Source of the DNA: Planctomycetota bacterium
Lineage (GTDB): Bacteria > Planctomycetota > Phycisphaerae > Phycisphaerales > UBA1924
Reading direction: 5' to 3'
NCBI GenBank assembly: GCA_014584315.1
Contig: JACTNA010000018.1
Span: forward strand, 124,001 to 188,000
Length of the DNA: 64,000 nucleotides
Shown here: in pieces, positions 46,900 to 56,176 of the stretch
Numbering within the stretch: the first letter of the stretch is position 1
Layout of the letters: each line of letters starts with the position of its first letter
Position numbers and translations under genes: made by a program
The notes under the pieces: generated by a model
What the model saw: only the letters and a program-made list of their open reading frames with translations
The model's database searches: none
What the model was told of the DNA's origin: nothing

Positions 46900-46927
46900 A
46901 GTCTAGCCCCCCGCCCCGCCCCGGCAA
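46900..46927 (-). promoter_or_regulatory. Promoter of rpsL-rpsG
   Basis: Minus strand: TTGCCG (46927-46922), a 16-nt spacer and TAGACT (46905-46900). The leader is about 25 nt with a ribosome binding site. Confidence 0.5.
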
Positions 46928-46963
46928 GCCCCCGCACCGGCCCTCCCCGATCCCTGCCCGCCA

Positions 46964-46969
46964 TAGCCT
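46964..46969 (+). promoter_or_regulatory. -10 element for a leaderless MazG-like transcript
   Basis: TAGCCT ends 5 nt before ATG 46975; no Shine-Dalgarno. Confidence 0.4.
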
Positions 46970-46974
46970 CCCCC

Positions 46975-47298
46975 ATGCCCGATCCAGCCGACCCCGCCGC
47001 CCTCACCGTCTCCGGTTTCCAGGCCCTCATCCGGGACCGCTACCTCGCCACCGACGCCGCCCGCGGCACCCCGGCGACCTTCATGTGGTTCATCGAGGAG
47101 GTGGGCGAACTGGCGACGGCTCTCCAGCAGAACGCCCCGGGCCGCAACCCCACCCCCGAGCAGCGGGCCAACCTCGGGGAGGAGTTCGCCGACGTGCTGG
47201 CCTGGCTGATGACGCTCGCCAACGTCAACGGCGTGGACATCGCGCAGGCTCTCTCCAAATACACCGATCCAGACCGCGTCGAGGGGGTCAAGGCGTAA
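46975..47298 (+). CDS. MazG-like nucleotide pyrophosphohydrolase domain protein
   Basis: A 107-residue protein with the single-domain MazG fold. The Mg-binding motif is visible as E-E-V-G-E in MWFIEEVGELATALQQ and E-E-F-A-D in LGEEFADVLAWLMTLAN, the EExx(E)...ExxD pattern. Such enzymes hydrolyse aberrant or canonical NTPs or NDP-like nucleotides. It ends within the convergent phosphatase gene (11-nt overlap at 47288-47298). The start ATG 46975 is leaderless-like. Confidence 0.85.
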   Translation: MPDPADPAALTVSGFQALIRDRYLATDAARGTPATFMWFIEEVGELATALQQNAPGRNPTPEQRANLGEEFADVLAWLMTLANVNGVDIAQALSKYTDPDRVEGVKA

Positions 47299-48733
47299 CC
47301 GACGCCCGTCGCCCAGCGGCCGCACCAGAGGCCGGATCCCGCTGCCCGATCGGTCGGTACACCTCGATGATGAGCGTGTCGTCGGCGGCGGGTCCGGACC
47401 TGAAGTGCGTGACGCGCGACCGGATCGCGCCCGGCCACGCGCCGTTGTGGACATCCGACGCCGACGCCAGCAGCCGACGCAGGCCGTCGATCCGCAGCAT
47501 CGCACCGCGCGAGTCCCGGGCCTCGATCGCGCCGTCGGTGTACGCCACGACGGAATCCCCGGAGCCGAAGGGCACGGACCGCGGGGCCGGGTCGAAGTCC
47601 GCACCCGCGCACGCGCCCAGCACGAACGCGGTGCTCTCCAGTTCCTCGAGCGTGCCGTCCACCCCGCGCACGAACGCCGGAGGGTGCCCGCCCGAGGCGT
47701 ACTCGAGCCGGTCGGCGGACGGGTCGATGCGCACGCAGAGCGCGGTCGCGTAGATCGAGTGCGTCGCCAGCGTCAGGTGCACATAGCGGTTCAGCAGCCG
47801 CAGCACCTCGCCCGGCCCGATGTCCGGATTCTCGGCGAACACCCGCTCCAGTTCCCCGTGCAGGCGGTTCACCGTCAGAGCGGCCGGGATGCCGTGCCCC
47901 GTCACGTCCAGCAGCACCACGCTGAGCGGGCCGTCGGCGTGGCGGTGCGCGAAAAGAAAGTCACCCCCGATCGCCCGCATCGGCTCGTACTCGTAACTCA
48001 ACCGCACCGGACCCTCCGCGATCGACGCCGGGAACAACGACTCGTGGATCCGCCGGGCGTCGACCAGTTCGCGACGCATCTCGCCGTACTTGTTCTGCAG
48101 GAACCGCAGTTTGAACGTCTCCATCCGCCTCGAATGCCTCATCCAGCAGACCGCGAAGCCCGGCGCGACCAGCAGCGGCGAGAGCACGATCCCGATGCCC
48201 GCGCCGACGATCCGTTCAGTGCCTGACGACCAGACGGGTGTCTCCCACAGCAGCCGCACCGCCGCGCTGAAGCCCAGCACGAGCAGCGCGGGCCGGATCG
48301 CCTGCTTCGGGCTCCACGGCAGCAGCGCGCACGCCAGGAAGTGCGTGAGCGTGAACGCCGACAGGCCCATCGCGGCCGGCAGGTCCAGAGCACGCATCAG
48401 CACGTTCATCAGCCCGTCGACCGCCACGATCCCGATGCTCAGACGCACAAGCACGTCGCCAACCGGCCTGCGGCTCTTCGCGTACCAGAACGCCGCAACG
48501 TACATGGCGACCCAGATCAACGCCAGGAACCACCACGGCCAGCCCCGCGGCAGCGGCACCTGCGACGACCGCGCCCACACCAACGCCCCGGTGCGCACCA
48601 GCAGCCCCAGCAGCAGCAGCCCGCCGATGACTCCCGTGAACCACAGGAACCGCCGCAGCAACAGCCGCTCCGTCTCCACGCGGAACTCGTGGTGGAAATC
48701 CGTCGTGTAGGCCGCGCTGGAGGAAAGAGCCAT
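47288..48733 (-). CDS. Membrane PP2C-type (SpoIIE/RsbU-like) serine/threonine phosphatase
   Basis: A 481-residue inner-membrane protein. Residues 25-205 contain about six hydrophobic segments (RFLWFTGVIGGLLLLGLLV, WWFLALIWVAMYVAAFWYA, IVGAGIGIVLSPLLVAPGFAVCW). A short linker helix (FLQNKYGEMRRELVDARRIHESLFP) precedes the PP2C catalytic domain, about residues 240-465, with the metal-binding aspartates in MRAIGGDFLF, LDVTGHGIPAAL and VVAYTDGAIEARD. It resembles RsbU/SpoIIE sensors that dephosphorylate anti-sigma antagonists; no partner gene is present here. ATG 48733 overlaps the adenosyltransferase stop by one base (TGATG), so the two are coupled. Confidence 0.92.
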   Translation of the reverse strand: MALSSSAAYTTDFHHEFRVETERLLLRRFLWFTGVIGGLLLLGLLVRTGALVWARSSQVPLPRGWPWWFLALIWVAMYVAAFWYAKSRRPVGDVLVRLSIGIVAVDGLMNVLMRALDLPAAMGLSAFTLTHFLACALLPWSPKQAIRPALLVLGFSAAVRLLWETPVWSSGTERIVGAGIGIVLSPLLVAPGFAVCWMRHSRRMETFKLRFLQNKYGEMRRELVDARRIHESLFPASIAEGPVRLSYEYEPMRAIGGDFLFAHRHADGPLSVVLLDVTGHGIPAALTVNRLHGELERVFAENPDIGPGEVLRLLNRYVHLTLATHSIYATALCVRIDPSADRLEYASGGHPPAFVRGVDGTLEELESTAFVLGACAGADFDPAPRSVPFGSGDSVVAYTDGAIEARDSRGAMLRIDGLRRLLASASDVHNGAWPGAIRSRVTHFRSGPAADDTLIIEVYRPIGQRDPASGAAAGRRASVTP

Positions 48734-49332
48734 CAGCCCGCCCCCCCGCTCTCACCCCGGTTCGCGCCCGGCACCCACAACACATCGCCGCCCGCGCGGG
48801 CGTTCGCCACCCGCCCGAGCACGAACAGCAGGTCGCTCAGCCGGTTCAGGTACCGCACGACCTCCGCGCTCGTCGACTTCGGCTCCCGCGACAGCAGCGC
48901 GACGGCGCACCGCTCCGCCCGCCGCACCACCGTCCGAGCCAGGTGCAGCGCGGCCGCCGACGCCGAGCCGCCCGGCAGCACGAAACTCGTCAGCCCGGGC
49001 AGGCCCGGGTTGTGCGCGTCGATCGCGCGCTCGAGCCGCTCCGTCTGCGCGGGCGTGATGCGCAGCGACCGCCCCTCGCCGGGCACGACCGGCGTCGCCA
49101 GGTCCGCACCGGCATCGAACAGGTCGTGCTGCACCGACCGCAGCAGGTCCGCGATGTCGCTCGCTCCCGCCCCCTCCGCCGCCACGACCGCTAGCCCGAT
49201 GCAGGCGTTCGCTTCGTCCACCGTGCCATACGCCTCGACCCTCGGGTCCGCTTTCGAGACGCGCACGCCGCCGACAAGGCCCGTCGTCCCGTCGTCGCCC
49301 GTCTTCGTGTATACCTTACTGATCCTGACCAT
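48733..49332 (-). CDS. PduO-type ATP:cob(I)alamin adenosyltransferase
   Basis: Makes adenosylcobalamin, the cofactor of NrdJ at 19-23 kb. The 199-residue protein has the PduO N-terminal motif YTKTGDDGTTGLVGGVRVSKADPRVEAYGTVDEANACIGLA, and the C-terminal ATP/cobalamin-binding helices RTVVRRAERCAVALL and VRYLNRLSDLLFVLGRVAN. ATG 49332 is chosen because the family N-terminus begins there (MVRISKVYTKTGD). Divergent from recJ by 34 nt. Operon with the PP2C phosphatase. Confidence 0.95.
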   Translation of the reverse strand: MVRISKVYTKTGDDGTTGLVGGVRVSKADPRVEAYGTVDEANACIGLAVVAAEGAGASDIADLLRSVQHDLFDAGADLATPVVPGEGRSLRITPAQTERLERAIDAHNPGLPGLTSFVLPGGSASAAALHLARTVVRRAERCAVALLSREPKSTSAEVVRYLNRLSDLLFVLGRVANARAGGDVLWVPGANRGESGGAG

Positions 49333-49366
49333 CGACCCTCGCACGACCACGGAGAGCGCCGAAACC

Positions 49367-51145
49367 ATGCCCCCGGCCAGTGTATCCGGCACGGACGCCC
49401 CCGCCTTGCAGCGAGGCATCCTCAGACGGTGGTCCCTCCGCGCCCCCGTCCGGGTCGAGATCGACGCCAACGCCACGCTCGTCCAGCGCGTGCTCGCCGC
49501 CCGCGGCCTCACGGGCGACGCGGAACGATTCCTTCACCCCTCCCTCACCCACCTTCACCCGCCCTCGGACATCCCGGGCATCGACACGGCCGCGGAGCGG
49601 GTCCTCGCCGCCGCCAGGGCACGCGAGCCGATCGCCATCTACGGCGACTACGACGTTGACGGCGTCGCCGCCACCACCATCCTCTACCGCACCATCCGCG
49701 CCCTCGAACCCGACGCACCCGTGCGAACCTACATCCCCCACCGCGTCGATGAGGGCTACGGCCTCAACGACGACGCCATCCGCCAACTCGCCGACGAGGG
49801 CGTCCGCGTCATCATCACCGTGGACTGCGGCATCACCGCGATCGAGCCGGCCCGCGTCGCCCGATCGCGCGGCGTCGACCTCATCATCACCGACCACCAC
49901 AACCCCGGCGACACGCTCCCCGAGGCGTTCGCGCTCGTCCACCCGCGCCTGCCCGGTGGCGCGTACCCCTTCGGCGACCTCTGCGGCGCGGGCGTCGCCT
50001 ACAAACTCGCCTGGCGGCTCACGACCATGCACGCCGGCGGCGAGCGCCTGCCCCAGCCGCTGCGCGATCTGCTCCTCGACCTCCTGCCGATCGGCGCGCT
50101 CGCCGCCATCGCGGACGTCGTCCCGCTGCTCGGCGAGAACCGCGTCATCACGCACGCGGGCCTGCGCCGCATCCGCTCCTCGCCCTTCGTCGGCCTGCGG
50201 GCCTTGATCGACGCCTCCGGCTTCGGCGACGACAAGGTCGACTCGGAGCGCGTCGCCTTCTCGCTCGCCCCGCGCCTCAACGCCTGCGGCCGCATGGGCC
50301 ACGCCCGCGAAGCGGTCGAACTCCTCACCACCGACGACCCGGCCGTCGCCGAGCGGATCGCCGACCGGTTGACTCGCCAGAACAAGGAACGGCAGGACGT
50401 CGAACGCCGCATCACCGCCCAGGCCGAGGAACTCGCCCACACCAGGGGCATGACGCGCACCGACACGCGGGCCATCGTCCTCTCGCACCCCGACTGGCAC
50501 ACCGGCGTCGTCGGCATCGCCTGCGCGCGCCTCGTCGAGCGCTTCGCCAGGCCCGTCATCCTCATGCGGACCGAGAGTGGAGCGTGCCACGGATCCGGGA
50601 GGTCGGTCCGCGGGTTCAGCCTCCACGGCGCGCTCCGCGAGTGCGGTTCCCACCTCGAGTCCTTCGGCGGGCACGAGATGGCCGCGGGCCTCCGCCTTCG
50701 CGAGTCCGCTCTCGACGCCTTCACCGCCGCATTCGTCGAGCACGCCAACCGCCGCATCGCCCCCGACGACCTCGTGCTCGACCTCGACTACGACTGCGAC
50801 GCCTCGATCGACGAACTGCAACTCGGCGCGGTGCGCGAACTCGAGCGGCTCGCCCCGTTCGGCCACGACAACCCGCCGGTCGCCCTCCGGCTCATCGCCA
50901 TCCGCGTCGCCAGGGAGCCGCGCCGCATGGGCGATCGCGGCCGCCACCTCTCCCTCTCAGTGCGCGGCGCCGAGCCGAAGGAAATCAGGCTGGTCGCCTG
51001 GAACTGGGGCGACAAGGCCGACCGCCTGCGCCCGGGCATGACCATCGACGCCGTCGTCCGCCCCAAGCTGAACCACTGGAACGGCACGACGAGCGTCGAG
51101 GCGGAACTCCTCGACGTGTGCGTAAAAAGGAGCGGGGCCGGATAA
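49367..51145 (+). CDS. recJ: Single-stranded-DNA-specific exonuclease RecJ
   Basis: A 5'-3' ssDNA exonuclease for mismatch repair, recombination and base excision repair. The 592-residue protein has the DHH-family motifs: IAIYGDYDVDGVAATTILYR (residues about 88-107), DEGVRVIITVDCGITAIEPA, DLIITDHHNPGD, the DHHA1-like region with FGGHEMAAGLRL and the C-terminal OB-fold (GMTIDAVVRPKLNHWNGTTSVEAELLDV). ATG 49367 has GGAGAGCGCCGAAACC upstream. The stop codon lies in the loop of a terminator hairpin. Confidence 0.95.
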   Translation: MPPASVSGTDAPALQRGILRRWSLRAPVRVEIDANATLVQRVLAARGLTGDAERFLHPSLTHLHPPSDIPGIDTAAERVLAAARAREPIAIYGDYDVDGVAATTILYRTIRALEPDAPVRTYIPHRVDEGYGLNDDAIRQLADEGVRVIITVDCGITAIEPARVARSRGVDLIITDHHNPGDTLPEAFALVHPRLPGGAYPFGDLCGAGVAYKLAWRLTTMHAGGERLPQPLRDLLLDLLPIGALAAIADVVPLLGENRVITHAGLRRIRSSPFVGLRALIDASGFGDDKVDSERVAFSLAPRLNACGRMGHAREAVELLTTDDPAVAERIADRLTRQNKERQDVERRITAQAEELAHTRGMTRTDTRAIVLSHPDWHTGVVGIACARLVERFARPVILMRTESGACHGSGRSVRGFSLHGALRECGSHLESFGGHEMAAGLRLRESALDAFTAAFVEHANRRIAPDDLVLDLDYDCDASIDELQLGAVRELERLAPFGHDNPPVALRLIAIRVAREPRRMGDRGRHLSLSVRGAEPKEIRLVAWNWGDKADRLRPGMTIDAVVRPKLNHWNGTTSVEAELLDVCVKRSGAG

Positions 51146-51152
51146 GCCCCGC
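51132..51152 (+). terminator. Hairpin terminator containing the recJ stop codon
   Basis: GCGGGGC (51132-51138) pairs with GCCCCGC (51146-51152), loop CGGATAA, where TAA is the recJ stop. There is no long T-run; it may also serve the convergent TPR gene. Confidence 0.6.
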
Positions 51153-51188
51153 CCCGCAAACAACCCCCCAGGCACGCGCGCCGGAGTG

Positions 51189-52433
51189 CTACGGCTCGTT
51201 CGTCACGCCCGCGACGGTCGGGCCGCCGACCGAGTCCAGCAGCGCCCGCAGGCTCGAGTTCGTCGGGTCGGCGTGCAGCGCGAGCGCGAACGACTCGCGC
51301 GCCGCGTCGTGGCGGCCCATGTCGCGCAGCACCAGCCCCCGAAGCGTGTTGATCTTGGCCGATGCCGGGTCGCGCGCCGCCGCACGCCCCAGCCACTCCA
51401 GCGCGGCCGCGTTCTCGTTCTGCCGACGGTGCCAGAGGGCACGCAGCAGGTACCCGTCCGGACGCTCCGGCGCGAGCGCGATGACGCGCGTCGCCGACGC
51501 GCGCAGACGGTGCTGGTCCTTGAGCACGTACGAGAGCTCGCCAAGCCCGATCCACGCCTCGACGTCGCCCGCGCCCTCGTCCCCCTCCGTCAGCGTCACG
51601 TAGATCGCCCTTGCCTCGACCGGACGCGCCAGCTCCGTCAGGCACCGCGCCCGCGAGTGAAGCAGGTCGCGCCGACCGGCGCGCTCCGCGTTCTTCAGCA
51701 GGCGGGAGAGGTTCCCCTCCGCCGCGCGGTAGTCACGCACCGCGACCTGCGCCCGCGCAAGGTCCTCAAGGATCGCGGGATCGTCCGGCGCGAGCAGCCT
51801 CGCCTGGTTGAACAACTCCACCGCCTCGGCGTTGCGCCCGCCCATCAACGCGATGTGCCCGAGCGTCTGCTTCACGCCCGCCGCGTGCTCGTACCGACCC
51901 GCACCCTCGCGCAGCAGCCCCTCCGCCTCCGCGGGCCGTCCCATGTCGATCAGCGTCTCCGCGGCGGCCACGGCGTACTGCGGCGCGGTCGGGTCCAGTT
52001 CCATCGCCCGGCGGTAGTGCCCCAGCGCGGTCTCCTGCTCCTGCAGGCGCTCGAAGAGCACGCCGAGGTAGAACTGCGCCTCGACGTTGTCCGGGTCCAG
52101 CCCCTCCGCCGTGCGCAGCGACTGCACCGCCTGGTCCAGCGCGCCCATCTCGTTCAGGATCCGCCCCCGCAGCACGTGGCTCCGCGCCACCTGGTCGTTG
52201 ATGGCGATCGAGGTGTCGATGCGCTTCAGAGCCTTGTCGAGGTCGCCGGCGAGGAACGCCTGCCGGGCCATGTCGTGCTCCGTCGCGCTCTTCATGATGC
52301 CGAGCTTCTCCCGCGCCGCCGAGAGGTGCTCGCGCGTGTACTTGCCGTGCCCGCCCCCGCCGCACCCCGCCGACAAGCCGGCGAGGCACAGGCAGGCGGT
52401 CAGTCCGAGGCGCATCGCGGTCCGTGCGTTCAT
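51189..52433 (-). CDS. TPR lipoprotein, downstream of the secretin
   Basis: A 414-residue envelope protein. Residues 1-24 end in a lipobox (LAGLSAGC) followed by GGGG, so it is a lipoprotein. The rest is about nine tetratricopeptide repeats (ARSHVLRGRILNEMGALDQAVQSLRTAEGLDPDN, VEAQFYLGVLFERLQEQETALGHYRRAMELDPT, and similar). Adjacent secretins commonly have a TPR pilotin or assembly lipoprotein (PilF/PilW type), so a role in secretin assembly is plausible. It lies 103 nt after the secretin gene on the same strand and probably belongs to the pseudopilin operon. Confidence 0.87.
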   Translation of the reverse strand: MNARTAMRLGLTACLCLAGLSAGCGGGGHGKYTREHLSAAREKLGIMKSATEHDMARQAFLAGDLDKALKRIDTSIAINDQVARSHVLRGRILNEMGALDQAVQSLRTAEGLDPDNVEAQFYLGVLFERLQEQETALGHYRRAMELDPTAPQYAVAAAETLIDMGRPAEAEGLLREGAGRYEHAAGVKQTLGHIALMGGRNAEAVELFNQARLLAPDDPAILEDLARAQVAVRDYRAAEGNLSRLLKNAERAGRRDLLHSRARCLTELARPVEARAIYVTLTEGDEGAGDVEAWIGLGELSYVLKDQHRLRASATRVIALAPERPDGYLLRALWHRRQNENAAALEWLGRAAARDPASAKINTLRGLVLRDMGRHDAARESFALALHADPTNSSLRALLDSVGGPTVAGVTNEP

Positions 52434-52536
52434 CGCGGTTCTCCCTTTCGTCCCTCTCCTCCGAACGGTCGTCCTGTCATGGCGGACACCCGAGAGGCGG
52501 CCCGCACGCGGCGGGCCGTCTCCCGGGGTTGGTGGG

Positions 52537-55137
52537 TCACTTGTCTTCGGCCGGGGTCGGCTCCGTGGGCACGGTGGTGAAAGTCGGCGTGCTCTCCGCC
52601 GCCTCCCTGAAGAAGCGGGCCAGCCCGCGGAACCCGTGCATCACGGTCGCCCAGCCGAGGATGCGCCGATCCTCCTCGTTCAACTCGTCGATCCACGAGG
52701 CCGAGCCGTTCGCCGCGATGGGGGCGCTGTCCGTGACCGGTGACTCGGGCGCCTGCTCCGCGGCGACCTGGGCGCCGGTGTTGTCCCACTCCTCCAGCGG
52801 GGCGTCGGTGCTCTCGAACGCGAGGTCGTCGCCGGCGTTGTCGGACCACGGCTCCGACGCCACCTCGAAGGTCGTTCCGTTGGTGTCGGTGTATGGAGAC
52901 TCGCCGGAGACATCGGACGCGACCGCCTCGCCGGTGTCCTCGAGGCCCCACACGTTGCCGTCGTCCCAGGCCTCGCCCGTCTCGGCGGCGACGCTGACCT
53001 GCTCCATCATCGGCTCATCGGTCGCCTCCGCGACGGCAACCCCGTCGCCCGAGGCCTGCCCCTCGCCGTTCGTGACGATGGCCATCGAGTCGTCCGCCAG
53101 GTTCACGTCGTCCATCCCGTCAGCCTCGTTCACCGTGCCGGTGACGGTCATGGAGTCCTCGGCGGGCGTGACGCCCGAGCGCCGCTCCACGTCCGTGTGG
53201 AGCAGTTCGTCGATCTCCCCGTGCAGGATCGAGTGCAGCAGGTCGCGGTTCGGCCACACCGTCCGCTCGTTCATCAGTTTCTCACGCATCTCGATCGCGT
53301 CCGGCTGGTTCGGGAACAACTCCAGCGAGCGACGGACCTTGTGCAGCGCCTGGTCCGTCTTGCCTTCCGCGGCCAGACGGTCCGCCTCGACGAGCAGCGT
53401 GCTCGCCTGCTTCTCACGCGACCACGGCAGCAGGCCCTCGCGGGAACCGGCCCGCGCCCGACGCGCGACCTCCATGCCCTCCGAACCCGCCTTGATCAGC
53501 ACGTCGTCGCTCACGATCGACGGCGTGATCATGAAGATGATCTCGTTGCGCTGCGTCTCGTCCTCGTGCCCGCGGAACGCCGCCCCGATGATCGGGATGT
53601 CGCCCAGGAACGGCACCTGCCGGCGTGACGTCGACGTGGACTCGCGGAACAGACCCCCCAGCACGATCGTGTGCCCGTCCGGCACGATCACGTTCGTCAC
53701 GAGTTCGTTCGTGATCTCGTCCGGGATCGTCACCGCCGCCCCCGTCGCGTCCGTCGCGTTGCGGATCACAGCCTCCGACACCTGCGGCTTCAGTTCCATG
53801 CGGATCATCCCCTCGCTCGTCACGAAGGGCCGGAAGTACAACTGCGTGCCCGTGTCCAGGAACTGCACGGTCTGCGTCGTGCTCGTCTCGTTCGACGTCG
53901 TGCTCAGGTAGCCCACCTTGCGCCCGACCAGCACCCGGGCGGGCATCCGGTTCAGCGTCAGAATCTTCGGGTTCGAGATGATCGTCGTGTCGCCCACCTC
54001 GTCCAGCATCCGCAGGAAGACCGCGACGTCGTTGTAGACGATGCCGGCCTTGAACGTCGCCGGCCCGGAGGCGTTGCCCGCCGTCGAGACCAGCGCGCCG
54101 CCGCGCCCGTCATCGCCCGGCACGCCAACGGTCTGCGACGACCCGCCGGAGATGCGCGAGCCGGTGCCGCCGATCAGCCCGTCGACGGAGCCCAGCGGGC
54201 CGCCCAGGTTCACGAAGTCGCCCATGCTCAGGTCCGCGATGATCGAGAAGTCCACGCCGAAGGCGTTGGCTTCGTTCAACTGCGTCTGCACGATCGTGGC
54301 CTCGACCAGCACCTGCGCCGGCCGCGTGTCCAGTTCCCGCAGCAGGCCCTCGATCTCCTCCACCCGGTCGGGGTAGTCGAAGATGATCAGCGTCGCGCCG
54401 TGGACGAAGTCGTCCGCGCCCGCGGGGGCGTCGCCCGGCAGGCTGAACCGCTCCGTCCGGTTGTTGGTCTTGATGTACGAGCCTTCGCTCAGCAGCGGCG
54501 TCACGAACTCCGCCGCGTCCACCGCGTTCAGGTAGTTCAGCGTCACACGCTTGTGCACCCGCCTGCGCGACGCCTGCTCGATCTGCTCCAGTTCCGCCAG
54601 CGTGTAGACGTGGATGAAGTTGCCCTTCTCCACGTACCCGAACCCGTTGACGTGCAGGATGGCGTCAAGCGCCTCGTAGAACGTCACGCCGTACAGGTTC
54701 GCCGACACCGTCGCCGACACCGCCTGGCTCGCCACGATGTTCCGCTGGCTCTGGATCGAGAGCAACTGCAGCACGTTCGCCAGCGCCTCGTTCTGCACGT
54801 GCAACTCGACGATCATGTTCTCGTCCACGCGCACACGGTCCATCAGCTCCTGCACACGCTGCTCGTCCGGCTCGTTCGACGGCTGCGCGGGAGCCGACAT
54901 CACGCCCGCCGCCTGCTCCGCCTCCGCCGCCCGGCTGTTCGCGGTCTCCGCGGCGTTCCGCGCCGCCTCCATGATCGCGCCCAGGCCCAGACCCAGGTCG
55001 CCGTCCTCGTCCTGCCCCAACGCGGCCGGCGCGCCCGCCACCAGCACCAGCGCGGCGGCCGACACCGCGAGCCGGCCCGCGCGACGGCCGACCCGCTGAG
55101 AAACGGAGGCTCTCGACTCGTTGTCACGATGGTTCAT
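52537..55137 (-). CDS. Secretin (type II secretion / type IV pilus outer-membrane channel) with long C-terminal extension
   Basis: An 866-residue outer-membrane protein. Signal peptide residues 25-42 (RLAVSAAALVLVAGAPAALG). Residues 105-180 form an N0/STN-like domain (MIVELHVQNEALANVLQLLSIQSQRNIV), then an N1/N-type ring domain (VTLNYLNAVDAAEFVTPLL, VHGATLIIFDYPDRVEEIEGLLRELDTRPAQVLVEATIV). Residues 255-560 are the secretin beta-barrel (LDTGTQLYFRPFV, VIVPDGHTIVLGGLFRES, PFLGDIPIIGAAFRG, NEIIFMITPSIV). After that come a TPR-like helix pair (ADRLAAEGKTDQALHKVRRSL) and a 200-residue acidic Asp/Glu/Thr-rich tail. No GspE/PilB ATPase or GspF lies in the window. ATG 55137. Confidence 0.93.
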   Translation of the reverse strand: MNHRDNESRASVSQRVGRRAGRLAVSAAALVLVAGAPAALGQDEDGDLGLGLGAIMEAARNAAETANSRAAEAEQAAGVMSAPAQPSNEPDEQRVQELMDRVRVDENMIVELHVQNEALANVLQLLSIQSQRNIVASQAVSATVSANLYGVTFYEALDAILHVNGFGYVEKGNFIHVYTLAELEQIEQASRRRVHKRVTLNYLNAVDAAEFVTPLLSEGSYIKTNNRTERFSLPGDAPAGADDFVHGATLIIFDYPDRVEEIEGLLRELDTRPAQVLVEATIVQTQLNEANAFGVDFSIIADLSMGDFVNLGGPLGSVDGLIGGTGSRISGGSSQTVGVPGDDGRGGALVSTAGNASGPATFKAGIVYNDVAVFLRMLDEVGDTTIISNPKILTLNRMPARVLVGRKVGYLSTTSNETSTTQTVQFLDTGTQLYFRPFVTSEGMIRMELKPQVSEAVIRNATDATGAAVTIPDEITNELVTNVIVPDGHTIVLGGLFRESTSTSRRQVPFLGDIPIIGAAFRGHEDETQRNEIIFMITPSIVSDDVLIKAGSEGMEVARRARAGSREGLLPWSREKQASTLLVEADRLAAEGKTDQALHKVRRSLELFPNQPDAIEMREKLMNERTVWPNRDLLHSILHGEIDELLHTDVERRSGVTPAEDSMTVTGTVNEADGMDDVNLADDSMAIVTNGEGQASGDGVAVAEATDEPMMEQVSVAAETGEAWDDGNVWGLEDTGEAVASDVSGESPYTDTNGTTFEVASEPWSDNAGDDLAFESTDAPLEEWDNTGAQVAAEQAPESPVTDSAPIAANGSASWIDELNEEDRRILGWATVMHGFRGLARFFREAAESTPTFTTVPTEPTPAEDK

Positions 55138-55338
55138 GTCTCAACCCTGCCTGTATCTCGGGCCTGCCGGCGTCCCGGACGCATCCCGGGCCACTCACCG
55201 TCGGCTCGGCCGGTTGTTCTCGGTATGTCGTCCAGACCGGATGAGGACTTTGGGACGAGTCTGCCGTTTGACCCGCGCGGCCAACCCACGCCCGCACAAT
55301 CGGAACGCGCAAGAAACGACCGGCAACAACCATCGTCC

Positions 55339-55575
55339 TCAGTCGGCGGCGACCACCGGGCGCTCGCCCTCCGGAGGCTCGTCCTCCGGGCTCCGCGCCC
55401 GCGGCTCCTCGTCCCGGCGCGGCTCCGCGTACACCGACCGCGGCGTGTCCGTCACCAGCCGCAGCCGCTGCCAGATGAGCAGGCTCAGCACGCCCGTCAG
55501 CGACAGGACCCCCAGCCGGAAGGCGCTGGGCCTCCGACCCCCCGACGATCCCCCGCCTCGTCCACGCTCACTCAT
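55339..55575 (-). CDS. Small single-pass membrane protein of the pseudopilin operon
   Basis: A 78-residue protein with a basic N-terminus (MSERGRGGGSSGGRRP), one hydrophobic helix (residues 22-36, LGVLSLTGVLSLLIW) and an acidic, Pro-rich tail. No family recognised. Its ATG 55575 overlaps the stop of the upstream pseudopilin gene by 8 nt (ATGAGTGA), so it is translationally coupled. Possibly an inner-membrane or assembly platform accessory like PilP/GspC, but only position supports this. Confidence 0.65.
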   Translation of the reverse strand: MSERGRGGGSSGGRRPSAFRLGVLSLTGVLSLLIWQRLRLVTDTPRSVYAEPRRDEEPRARSPEDEPPEGERPVVAAD

Positions 55576-56176
55576 CGGCGATCTTCTCGACAGAGACCTG
55601 CCCGGTAAACGGCGACACGTTCACGCGGAACACCGAGCCGCTCCCACGGATCACGACGCTCCCGCCCGATCCCGCCTCGTCCCCGGCCGGATCGACCACA
55701 GGCCCGCCCAGTTCATCGAAGATGAGGATGGACTCGCCGTCGAACGAGGCCGACAGAATCTCCGCGCCGCTGAACCGCGCGTCGTTGAAGTTGATGATGT
55801 AGCGATCGTCCGGCCCCCCCCGGAGCAGCAGCGGCTCGTAGGTCACTTCGGTCTGGCCGTCGCCGATCATCGTCACCTGGACCTCGGCCAGCATGTACGC
55901 GTTGCTCTCGGGATAGAAGACGATCGCCCGCCGCTGCTGGTACGCCAGCGCATCCGCCTGCGCGAAGGCGATGTCCGACACCACCGTCCGCACCGCCGCC
56001 TGCACCCGAAGCACGCCCGCGCTGCCGATCGAGGGCACGACGAGCGCGGCCGCGATCCCAAGCACCACCACCACCACCAGCACCTCGACCAGGGTGTAGG
56101 CGCGGGGCGATGCCGCCCGGTCAGGCCGCCCACCCCGCCCGGTGCAGCAACACGCGGTCACGTTCGTCTCCCTCAC
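55568..56176 (-). CDS. GspH/FimT-like pseudopilin
   Basis: A 202-residue minor pseudopilin. The class III signal reads SPRA|YTLVEVLVVVVVLGIAAALVVPSI: a 26-residue basic leader, then the hydrophobic helix with Glu5 (YTLVE). The residue before the cut is Ala, not the usual Gly, and +1 is Tyr rather than Phe; both are unusual for prepilin peptidase. The body is beta-rich (VRTVVSDIAFAQADALAYQQRRAIVFYPE), as in GspH (AQAEA...R). ATG 56176 overlaps the upstream membrane-protein gene by 4 nt (ATGA). Component of the tip or pseudopilus. Confidence 0.88.
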   Translation of the reverse strand: MRETNVTACCCTGRGGRPDRAASPRAYTLVEVLVVVVVLGIAAALVVPSIGSAGVLRVQAAVRTVVSDIAFAQADALAYQQRRAIVFYPESNAYMLAEVQVTMIGDGQTEVTYEPLLLRGGPDDRYIINFNDARFSGAEILSASFDGESILIFDELGGPVVDPAGDEAGSGGSVVIRGSGSVFRVNVSPFTGQVSVEKIADE

